Shown here one piece after another: positions 1-5,833 of a stretch of 6,014 nucleotides of DNA. The notes under the pieces are model-generated. The model saw nothing but the letters and a program-made list of their open reading frames with translations, made no database searches and was not told the DNA's origin. Position numbers and translations under genes: made by a program. The DNA comes from Verrucomicrobiales bacterium (GTDB taxonomy: Bacteria > Verrucomicrobiota > Verrucomicrobiia > Limisphaerales > SXQI01), in assembly GCA_028293365.1 (NCBI GenBank), contig JAQGOX010000161.1, forward strand, positions 1 through 6,014, given 5' to 3'. Position 1 is the first letter of the stretch; each line of letters starts with the position of its first letter.

Positions 1-398
1 GCATCCGCTTTGATGCGAAGGTTGATATCCTTGGTCACCAGGATTGTCGGAATCGCTTTATCCGCATTGAAAATGGTCCAGGCTGTCTTGACGATTCGGC
101 TGTCCACGGAGTTGCTGCCGAGATCGACATTGGCAGCCGCTTTGCCGTCATAAAATACGATGCGAAGACATCCGCCGTTCGAAAGTTTGACTCCTTCGCT
201 CAGGCGGCCTTGCGAGCGCAACGCATCGAGCGTGCGTGAGACACTGCGTGCGTTCTGGCCCAGTTCACTTCCTTCCCGTTTGAAGCGATCGATTTCCTCG
301 ATCACTTCAATTGGAATGAGGACATTGTTTTCCTGAAAATTAAGAATCGAATTTGGGTCGTGAAGGAGAACGTTGGTGTCGAGGATATAATTTTTCAC
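1..398 (-). CDS. PhoH-family protein, N-terminal PIN domain (partial, C-terminus outside window)
   Basis: The visible 132 residues are a PIN nuclease-fold domain of the kind that precedes a PhoH ATPase domain in YlaK-type proteins. The start reads MKNYILDTNVLLHDP, followed by NNVLIPIEVIEEIDRFK and a SELGQNAR segment, all hallmarks of PIN-PhoH fusions. Candidate metal-binding acids are D7, E34/E35, D99 (in NSVDSR) and D124 (in VTKDINLRIKA). The family couples a PIN ribonuclease-like domain to a Walker-type NTPase and is thought to act on RNA in the cytoplasm; the ATPase part lies beyond base 1, so the fusion is inferred. The start is a GTG overlapping the stop codon of the upstream GST-like gene (GTGA, positions 398-395). 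There is no in-frame ATG or other good start upstream and only a weak AAGG 13 bases ahead, which suggests translational coupling. A stand-alone PIN protein is possible but less likely given the motif match. Confidence 0.88.
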   Translation of the reverse strand, partial: MKNYILDTNVLLHDPNSILNFQENNVLIPIEVIEEIDRFKREGSELGQNARSVSRTLDALRSQGRLSEGVKLSNGGCLRIVFYDGKAAANVDLGSNSVDSRIVKTAWTIFNADKAIPTILVTKDINLRIKAD

Positions 399-1054
399 GC
401 TGAGAATTTGACCTTGCGCATGCGCCCATACCATTCGATCAGGGACGTATGCCGGGCCGGTATCTTGTAATGGCCCGAATAAAGAAAATTGCCGAGCATA
501 CCAAACAAATTGAAATCCAGAAAAAGCGGGTTGTGCCCCAGTAAAAAAGGCTTGTTGAACAGCATCTCTTCGCACGGCAGCAATAGGTCGTCAAACTGGG
601 CGAGCAATTCATTCTGCTGCTTGCGCCATTGCTCGATGCATCCGCGTCCGAACTTGCGCTCCTTGTGCCGCACAAACCCTAATCGATCGGAGACCGGGAC
701 CATTTCTTCGCAGTATATGTCGTTCAGTTTAAATCCAACCCCTTCGATGTCATTTTCGAAGTAGCGCCAAATCAGTGACTGAACTCCTTCCCATTCAGCG
801 GGAAAAAGTCCCAGCCCCAGCTTGGAATCGAGATACTTGGAAATCACCTGAGAATTATCGCCGGTTTCGAAAACCACCGATTTGCCGTCCTTGAGCAGTG
901 GGACCTGATAAAAGCGTTGACGGCTCAGCTTCCAAACGAGCGACCTGTCACCGTTGGGGATGTTGATGATTTTGAATTTCGCCCGGGAATATTCGAGAAT
1001 GCGGCGCTGCACTATGCAGTAGGGACTCCAGGGAACCTGAATCAATTCGATCAT
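395..1054 (-). CDS. Glutathione S-transferase-like protein
   Basis: A 219-residue cytosolic protein with a GST layout: an N-terminal thioredoxin-like domain (about residues 1-85) and an all-helical C-terminal domain (about 90-215). Residues 10-13 are SPYC, placing a cysteine (C13) where Cys-type GSTs and glutaredoxin-like members carry the thiol. The cis-proline is in YQVPLL (VP 51-52), and the glutathione-contact loop is ETGDNSQVI (63-71). FLDFNLFGMLGNF (178-190) holds the helix N-cap aspartate (D180) of the C-terminal domain. Length is normal for the family; substrate is unknown, and thiol transfer or glutathionyl-reductase activity is a family inference. A GTG start 5 codons upstream (1069) is possible, but the ATG at 1054 gives the natural domain beginning (MIELIQVPWSP). 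AGGTG lies 12 bases upstream, a weak ribosome site. The stop codon overlaps the GTG of the PhoH gene by 4 bases, so the two form an operon. Confidence 0.85.
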   Translation of the reverse strand: MIELIQVPWSPYCIVQRRILEYSRAKFKIINIPNGDRSLVWKLSRQRFYQVPLLKDGKSVVFETGDNSQVISKYLDSKLGLGLFPAEWEGVQSLIWRYFENDIEGVGFKLNDIYCEEMVPVSDRLGFVRHKERKFGRGCIEQWRKQQNELLAQFDDLLLPCEEMLFNKPFLLGHNPLFLDFNLFGMLGNFLYSGHYKIPARHTSLIEWYGRMRKVKFSA

Positions 1055-1182
1055 ATCAAATCTGCACACCTGTGTTTGGCTGGTATAACCACGCTGGTTT
1101 GATGAATCTTTTGCAGGCGAGATGAAACAAAGGGATTAAGCGCGAGCCGGTATTCAGAAGAAATTCCGTAAGGTGGCCTGGT

Positions 1183-1199
1183 GCATTCCATTGGAATGC
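1183..1199. repeat. Perfect 8-bp-arm inverted repeat with one central base
   Basis: GCATTCCA, a single T, then TGGAATGC: the two arms are exact reverse complements. It lies upstream of the GST-like gene (about 130 bases before its ATG) and just past the end of the possible 63-residue ORF. The size and symmetry fit a dimeric regulator's operator. There is no T-run on either side, so it is not an intrinsic terminator. A regulator is not identifiable in the window. Confidence 0.4.
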
Positions 1200-1204
1200 C
1201 GAAT

Positions 1205-1396
1205 TTAGGCGCGCTCGCGGGTATGCGAGTATTTTCCATTTCGACGCTGGCGATTTGCCTGCAATTCCGCGGAGTAGCCATCCCGGCCATTCGTGTCGCT
1301 CATATAGATTCCCATGAGTTGCGACGCACTGGCCGCCCGCTTCTTGGAACTAAAGAAGCCTGCTAATTGTCGGCCCAGGCTGCGAACAAGTTTCAT
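1205..1396 (-). CDS. Possible small basic protein (63 aa), unrecognised
   Basis: I do not recognise this protein. It begins MKLVRSLGRQLAGFFSSKKRA and ends in an Arg/Lys-rich tail (NRQRRNGKYSHTRERA). It has no membrane segment or cysteine and is strongly basic. In its favour are the ATG start, codon usage not unlike its neighbours, and a perfect TATAAT at 1427-1422 that would start a transcript about 19 bases before the ATG. Against it are the lack of a clear -35 hexamer, only a weak GATAGAG before the start, short length, and an overlapping open frame on the other strand. It sits alone between the oxidoreductase and GST-like genes on the same strand. It could equally be chance reading in a non-coding spacer. 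Confidence 0.25.
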   Translation of the reverse strand: MKLVRSLGRQLAGFFSSKKRAASASQLMGIYMSDTNGRDGYSAELQANRQRRNGKYSHTRERA

Positions 1397-1696
1397 CGGC
1401 TCTATCTTGACGCAAAAAGTGATTATAAAACAAGGCTTTTTCCATCAGGGTGAGCCGGTTTGATGGAGCGCGCATTTCAGTCCGCGAGAACGTCCGACGG
1501 AGAGAGCATCTTAAAACCGCGAGCACGCGAGTCTTCTTTGACGTATCTGCAAAATAAATTGCCTGTCCTGATACGCAGTTTCTGGCAATATGGAAGAATC
1601 TCCGGATGAGAGGTCACTTTGCTCTTGTCTCGGACGTCGCGTTCGCCAGTCCATTGCCAGAGTTGCCAATTCCTGACTCCGGGTGAAAAACTATCG
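1397..1696. other. Non-coding spacer after the oxidoreductase gene
   Basis: No convincing gene was found in these 300 bases. An open frame on the minus strand (1770-1477) overlaps the end of the oxidoreductase gene and has no recognisable features. A short inverted repeat, CCATCA at 1442-1447 and TGATGG at 1461-1466, has a 13-base loop but lacks a following T-run in either direction, so it is not a normal terminator. A TATAAT hexamer lies on the minus strand at 1427-1422. Confidence 0.5.
1422..1427 (-). promoter_or_regulatory. Candidate -10 box (TATAAT)
   Basis: The minus strand reads TTGTTTTATAATCAC here, an exact match to the sigma70 -10 consensus. At the proper 16-18 base distance upstream there is no TTGACA-like element (CCCTGA at 17), and no TGn extension. 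It could drive the small ORF starting at 1396 and, by read-through, the GST-like and PhoH genes. An isolated consensus -10 can occur by chance. Confidence 0.25.
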
Positions 1697-3004
1697 TCAA
1701 ATCGTGAACCACTCCGGCTGGAAGGTAATCTTTTGATTTTTGACGATCGCTTCGTTGCTCTTGATTGCAACGACTGCCGCGCTATAGCCCTCCGCGTAAC
1801 CGCATCCCGGCGCTTTCTGCTCGTTTATATTATCGACGAACTGTTGCAGGGAATATTTGTGAGGCGCATCGGTATCGGCCGCGCCCTCGGCGGGCTTTTT
1901 CCCTTGCGCCAGGAGTTTGGTCGCGTTTGCCACGAGCATGATGCCCGTTTCCGAAAAGAACTCTTCCTTGCGCGCATACACTTCCCAGCCAAGCAGCGGA
2001 GAATCGACTTCTTTGAACATCCACGCCTTATTCTCGCGAATCATCATCGCGGCGTCGGTGCCGTAAAACACGTCGTAGGTGCTGTCGAATGAATTGCCAA
2101 TCGTGCAGTCGTAAACCGAGCGCAATCCGTCAGGATATTCGAGAACAGCCTGGATAGTATCCGGAATCTGCCGGCCATCAGTCCACCAGAGCAGACTTCC
2201 GAAACCGGTCACGCTCACTGGCATCTTGCCGAAAAACCAATTCACCACGTCGAGTTGATGGATGCCGATCTCGCCGATAAGCCCGGTCGAAATCTCTTTG
2301 TTAAGCCGCCAGTTCAACGCTTCTTCCCGCTCGGGATTCGGTGACGCGCGCCGCCAGCTTTGCTTTTTGTGCCATTGACCTCGTGCCAGCACATTTCTGC
2401 CCATCGCGCCGGCGCGCGCGAAGTTCAGCACATGATGGTGTTGCGGATTGGCACGGGCCTGCTGGCCGGCTTGAAAAATCAATTTGGGATGATCCTTCGC
2501 TGCCTGCGCAATCTTTCTGGCATCCTCAATCGATGCGGCCATCGGCGCCTCACAATAAACATGTTTGCCGGCCTGTAATGCTGCGACCACAATATCGTGA
2601 TGCTGATGCGTCGGCGTGGCCACGATGACGCCCTGCACCTCTTTGTTATCCAGAATCTCCCGGTAATCCTGATGTTTGGAAGCATTCGGCGCGACTTCAC
2701 TGGCGCGCCGCAATGACGTTGAGTAAGTGTCGCAAACCGCGATCACAGGACCATTCGGCAGGCGAGAGGCGGTCGCGACCAATTCCTTGCCCCAGGTTCC
2801 CAGCCCTATCACTCCCAGGTTCACCGGCGGCCCCGGCGGTTTTTCTTTGAAATTGGGATCGGCCTTGGGCACGGCCAGAACTTTGTTCACTTCCTGGCCG
2901 GTGATTTCCACCCCGCCCATCAGCGCCATCATCGCGGCGATCGAACTGCCTTTGAGGAAATCGCGTCGATTTGGAAAGTCGCTGTCGCTTAAGTCGGTTT
3001 TCAT
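1697..3004 (-). CDS. Tat-exported Gfo/Idh/MocA-family oxidoreductase
   Basis: A 435-residue NAD(P)-dependent oxidoreductase, full length for the family, probably acting on a sugar or sugar-derived substrate outside the cytoplasmic membrane. Residues 12-18 are NRRDFLK, a twin-arginine motif, followed by a hydrophobic stretch (about 19-34), so a Tat signal peptide is present. The Rossmann fold follows (about 62-180) with GVIGLGTWG (64-72) as the dinucleotide loop and D92 ending strand two. The usual EKP active-site motif is replaced by EAP in YCEAPMA (150-156), so the customary lysine is absent. The C-terminal alpha/beta domain has GEIGIHQLDVVNWF (244-257), where H249 and D252 fit the conserved substrate-binding His/Asp. 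WHKKQSW (211-217) and SPLLGWEVYARK (335-346) look like subfamily signatures. The ATG follows the metal-exporter gene after 94 bases; no clear Shine-Dalgarno site is seen. The substrate cannot be deduced. Confidence 0.9.
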   Translation of the reverse strand: MKTDLSDSDFPNRRDFLKGSSIAAMMALMGGVEITGQEVNKVLAVPKADPNFKEKPPGPPVNLGVIGLGTWGKELVATASRLPNGPVIAVCDTYSTSLRRASEVAPNASKHQDYREILDNKEVQGVIVATPTHQHHDIVVAALQAGKHVYCEAPMAASIEDARKIAQAAKDHPKLIFQAGQQARANPQHHHVLNFARAGAMGRNVLARGQWHKKQSWRRASPNPEREEALNWRLNKEISTGLIGEIGIHQLDVVNWFFGKMPVSVTGFGSLLWWTDGRQIPDTIQAVLEYPDGLRSVYDCTIGNSFDSTYDVFYGTDAAMMIRENKAWMFKEVDSPLLGWEVYARKEEFFSETGIMLVANATKLLAQGKKPAEGAADTDAPHKYSLQQFVDNINEQKAPGCGYAEGYSAAVVAIKSNEAIVKNQKITFQPEWFTI

Positions 3005-3098
3005 TCGTTAAGGGCTAAACCACTAACCCAATCGCGGGAAGATAACAACTGTTCTGTGCAGATAGGCGAAGGTCGTTTGTCCGGAATGGATAGGTGCG

Positions 3099-4007
3099 CT
3101 AGTGACGAGCGAGAAGCGGCGCTTTCGCTGGCTCTATATGTACCAGCACATCCCGCACCCGCGGAATGTTTTTGCGCACGCGATCCTTGACCGCATGGGC
3201 GATTTGGTGGGCATTTTCCACGGTCATTTTGGGATCCACTTCCACGTGCATATCGACGAAATAGACGTAACCCATTTTTCGCACGAGGCATTTCTCGATA
3301 TTCTGAACCCCTTCGATTTCCCGAGCGCTCGCCCTGACCCTTTCGGTTACTTCAGTCTCAGGCGATGCGTCCATGAGCTCGTTCAAAGCCGGCCGGATCA
3401 GCGTTACTCCGTTCCACGCGATAATTCCCGCCGCCACGAACGCGGCCACATCATCCGCGCGCGCATATTTCTCGCCGCCGATCAGCGATACGCTGATTCC
3501 AATTCCTGCGGCGAATGAAGTGATGGCGTCGCTGCGATGATGCCAGGCATCGGTGCTGACTGCCGTATTTTCCATCTCGGCGCCGGCTAATCGCGCATAG
3601 CGAAATAGAAGCTCCTTGACCAGAATGACGATAATCAGCACAGCGAGAGTGAAAGGAGCCGGGCCACCGTGCGGATTGAGGAGCCCGGTGACAGCCTGAA
3701 ATCCAATCCAAACCGACGCAAAAATCAGCATGGTTGCCACCAGAGCGCCGGCGATCGGTTCCGCTTTTCCATGCCCGTAAGGATGATCTTCATCCTCAGG
3801 TTCAGCCGCCACCACGAGTCCGCGCCAGACGATCACCGAGCTGAAAAGATCCGCCATCGACTCCACTGCATCGGCCACCAACGCGTGTGAATGGCCGAGC
3901 AGGCCCGCTACCAGCTTGCCCGCCGCGAGCACTGTGTTCATCAGCAGACCGATGAACGTGACGCGCAGGCTGCGCTTCAACCGCCCTCGCGCAATCTCAG
4001 CTTTCAT
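3099..4007 (-). CDS. Cation diffusion facilitator (CDF) family metal exporter
   Basis: A 302-residue inner-membrane transporter of the FieF/YiiP type, which exports divalent metals (Zn, Fe, Mn, Cd or Co) in exchange for protons. It has the usual transmembrane segments (first around 15-38, last pair around 165-205) and a cytoplasmic ferredoxin-like C-terminal domain (about 218-293). Transport-site ligands by position against YiiP are E49 and D53 (ADAVESMAD) plus H156 and D160 (WHHRSD). The first ligand is thus Glu instead of Asp. The loop DHPYGHGKAEP supplies the second site (D72, H75, H79). H254, H267 and H290 in the C-terminal domain are likely regulatory metal ligands. Length is typical. 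It begins 61 bases after the DUF1015 stop and lacks an obvious ribosome-binding site. Metal specificity cannot be fixed from sequence; Zn or Fe is the most likely reading of the E/D-H/D site. Confidence 0.92.
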   Translation of the reverse strand: MKAEIARGRLKRSLRVTFIGLLMNTVLAAGKLVAGLLGHSHALVADAVESMADLFSSVIVWRGLVVAAEPEDEDHPYGHGKAEPIAGALVATMLIFASVWIGFQAVTGLLNPHGGPAPFTLAVLIIVILVKELLFRYARLAGAEMENTAVSTDAWHHRSDAITSFAAGIGISVSLIGGEKYARADDVAAFVAAGIIAWNGVTLIRPALNELMDASPETEVTERVRASAREIEGVQNIEKCLVRKMGYVYFVDMHVEVDPKMTVENAHQIAHAVKDRVRKNIPRVRDVLVHIEPAKAPLLARH

Positions 4008-4028
4008 TTGGCGAATCGGACGCGTTAG

Positions 4029-4062
4029 CCGTGACCGTATAGGAAAAACTTGTTCGTCACGG
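4029..4062. repeat. Inverted repeat in the DUF1015-CDF spacer
   Basis: CCGTGAC at 4029-4035 and GTCACGG at 4056-4062 form a perfect 7-bp stem with a 20-base loop, lying between the DUF1015 stop and the exporter start. There is no T-run after the stem in the minus direction, so it is at best a weak processing or attenuation hairpin, or a spaced operator. Confidence 0.3.
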
Positions 4063-4068
4063 TCCAGG

Positions 4069-5283
4069 TCAAATCATGTGACAGAACATAGCATCGCGCA
4101 GCTTGGGTTCAAACCAGGTGCTTTTCGGCGGCATGATTCCGCCCGCATCCGCAATGGTCATCAGGTCGTCGATACTTGTCGGGTACATGGAAAAAGCGCA
4201 GCCATATTCCTTCCGATTCACCAGTTGCTCCAGTTCTCCAGTCCCGCGAATGCCGCCGACGAAGTTAACGCGCTTGCTCGTGCGCGGATCGGTAATCCCG
4301 AAAATCGGATCCAGCACATAGTTCTGCAACAATGTGACATCGAGCTTTTCAATCGGATCCGTCGTCGCCACGAAGCGCGGTCGGAAATGCAGCGTGTACC
4401 ATTTCCCTTCCATGTAAAACCCGAGCTCATGCTTGCGCTCTGGATTCGATGAACCACCCGGTTTGATGATGAAAATGCCATCCAGTTTCTCCAATAACGT
4501 CTCTGGGGTATGACCATTTAAATCCTTCAAAACACGGTTGTAAGGCAGGATCTGCATCTGATTCTGCGGAAAAACCACCGTCAAAAACGACCCGCTCTCA
4601 CCGCTCCCTTTGCGGCTTTCAAACACCCGCGCCGCCGCTGCGCTCCGATGGTGGCCATCTGCAATGTAAAGGAATGGAATCCTTTGAAATTCCTGTTCGA
4701 TGTCTTGGATCACCGCAGTCGAATCGATCACCCAACTGCTGTGCTGCACCCCGTCTGCCGCCGTAAAATCGATCGCCGGCTTGTTCGTGATGATCTTGGT
4801 GAAAAGCGCATCGAGCTTTTCCACCGCGCGATAAGTCAGAAAAACCGGCCCCGTTTGCGAATTCAGTGCCTCAATATGCCGAACCCGATCATCTTCTTTC
4901 TCCGGACGTGTTAGTTCATGCTTTTTAATGATCCCACTCAGATATTCCTCGCAACTCGCCGCGACCACCAGGCCCAACTGAGCATGTTTCCCCATGACCT
5001 GGCGGTAGAGATAAAAGCAAGGCTTCGCATCCTGCCGCAATGCTTTCGATTTAATCAACCGAGTGAAGTTTTCCGCTCCCTTTGCATAAACCGCTGAATC
5101 ATAAAGATTTGTCCCTTCCGGCAGGTCAATTTCGGGCTTGCTGACGTGTAAAAAACTCATCGGCCGGCCCGATGCGACCTCCCGTGCTTCAGCCGACGAC
5201 ATCACATCGTAGGGAAGCTCGCAAATTTGCGAAGCCAGGGTCGGTTCGGGACGCAGTGCGCGGAACGGTTTGATCGTTGCCAT
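4069..5283 (-). CDS. DUF1015 family protein (ParB-like fold, uncharacterised)
   Basis: A 404-residue soluble cytoplasmic protein matching the DUF1015 family over its whole length. Diagnostic stretches are the opening MATIKPFRALRPEP, PYDV (24-27), SFLHVSKPEIDLPEGT (43-58), KHELTRPEKEDDRVRH (121-136), and ADGHHRSAAAARV (208-220). The DGHHR loop recalls the conserved loop of ParB-like proteins, and family members have been annotated as ParB-related; some bacteria carry one beside serA/serC. A role near serine metabolism, as for ParB-like free-serine kinases, is a guess only; no such genes are here. The reading frame stays open upstream to 5463. The ATG at 5283 is chosen because the family begins at this point and the upstream 60 residues are low-quality basic sequence. 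No Shine-Dalgarno motif precedes it; TATTAT directly abuts the ATG. Confidence 0.88.
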   Translation of the reverse strand: MATIKPFRALRPEPTLASQICELPYDVMSSAEAREVASGRPMSFLHVSKPEIDLPEGTNLYDSAVYAKGAENFTRLIKSKALRQDAKPCFYLYRQVMGKHAQLGLVVAASCEEYLSGIIKKHELTRPEKEDDRVRHIEALNSQTGPVFLTYRAVEKLDALFTKIITNKPAIDFTAADGVQHSSWVIDSTAVIQDIEQEFQRIPFLYIADGHHRSAAAARVFESRKGSGESGSFLTVVFPQNQMQILPYNRVLKDLNGHTPETLLEKLDGIFIIKPGGSSNPERKHELGFYMEGKWYTLHFRPRFVATTDPIEKLDVTLLQNYVLDPIFGITDPRTSKRVNFVGGIRGTGELEQLVNRKEYGCAFSMYPTSIDDLMTIADAGGIMPPKSTWFEPKLRDAMFCHMI

Positions 5284-5346
5284 ATAATAGTCGCGGCAAG
5301 ATAGGTAGCCCGCCCTCCCAACGCACGAAAAAAAAGCCACCGTCCC

Positions 5347-5625
5347 GTGAGCCTTGTCCACACGTTGCCCGATCCGCCCACTGCCTCCAATCTCCCTGGT
5401 GGTTACGCAACCGGGCCTCGAGTCCTTATCGATCGACCGTTTCTTCCAACACTGCGAGTCCATCTTAGCACAGTCCTGGGAAGCACGAATAGTTTGGAAA
5501 TCTCACGCGACCTTAAGACATGGAGCGCGCTGGGCGAACCTTTTGTCGCTCAGGACGAGCAACTCGTTGAGAAATTTCCAGCCGACAGCGAAACCAAGTC
5601 CTTTCGAATTCATCAGAATCGGTGA
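5347..5625 (+). pseudogene. Orphan C-terminal domain fragment, probably a gene remnant
   Basis: This open frame (92 codons from a GTG, open from about 5305) is divergent from and overlaps the upstream region of the DUF1015 gene. Its second half, NSLEISRDLKTWSALGEPF followed by an acidic stretch and KSFRIHQ, resembles the short beta-rich extracellular domain often found at the C-termini of large Verrucomicrobiota secreted proteins (E-x-S-x-D-L-x-x-W, ending in a [RK]-x-[FY]-[RY] strand). No ATG, no ribosome site and no signal peptide are present, and the first 40 residues are proline-rich and featureless. I read it as the tail of a lost larger gene. A real short protein started at the GTG, or a chance resemblance, remain possible. 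Confidence 0.4.
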
Positions 5626-5833
5626 TGCTTAGGAAGTGAGGTATTCCGCCAGGAACTCCTCGTCTGGATGAAGCCATTGGGCGGGGAGCCAACCTATGCA
5701 ACGAACGGCGGGAATCGCAGGGGAGCACAGAGCCCAGCGAATTGGAACTGATGGGCTGATTGCGCAGTGATTTCGTTGTGCCTGGGAAAAGTTGTTTGCT
5801 GACATTCGGAGGCGAGCACGCTAAAATGGCGAG
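5626..5833. other. Intergenic region upstream of the prepilin-like gene
   Basis: There is no gene here. It contains a 6-bp inverted repeat (AGCCCA at 5731-5736, TGGGCT at 5752-5757, 15-base loop) without a T-run. At the right end is the promoter described separately. A GGAGG at 5808-5812 lies between the promoter hexamers, so it is probably not a ribosome site. Confidence 0.5.
5799..5827 (+). promoter_or_regulatory. Sigma70-type promoter of the prepilin-like gene
   Basis: CTGACA (5799-5804) and TAAAAT (5822-5827) each match the -35 and -10 consensus at five of six positions, with an ideal 17-base spacer. The predicted transcription start is about 7 bases beyond the -10, which coincides with the A of the ATG at 5834, implying a leaderless or nearly leaderless mRNA. 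Confidence 0.6.

Noticed and set aside
1437..1466. Hairpin CCATCA/TGATGG beside a TTTTT run, as a terminator
   Set aside because: The T-run precedes the stem on the plus strand and reads as A's after it on the minus strand, so it cannot act as an intrinsic terminator in either direction.
1477..1770. 97-codon minus-strand ORF overlapping the end of the oxidoreductase gene
   Set aside because: It overlaps the real gene by 74 bases in another frame, has no recognisable motif and no ribosome site.
1619..2092. 157-codon plus-strand ORF
   Set aside because: It lies mostly antisense to the well-supported oxidoreductase and shows no protein family character; it is a codon-bias shadow.
3102..3518. 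138-codon plus-strand ORF rich in histidine
   Set aside because: The histidines come from reading the exporter gene's C-terminal domain backwards; the exporter is certain.
4105..4125. GGTTCAAACC resembling a tRNA T-loop
   Set aside because: It lies inside the DUF1015 coding sequence, with no matching acceptor, D or anticodon arms around it.
3916..4452. 178-codon plus-strand ORF
   Set aside because: It runs antisense across the starts and ends of two clear genes (CDF and DUF1015) and has no motif.
5284..5463. 60-residue N-terminal extension of the DUF1015 frame (ATG at 5463)
   Set aside because: The extension is basic, low-quality sequence overlapping the divergent fragment. The family starts at MATIKPFR, so 5283 is the better start.
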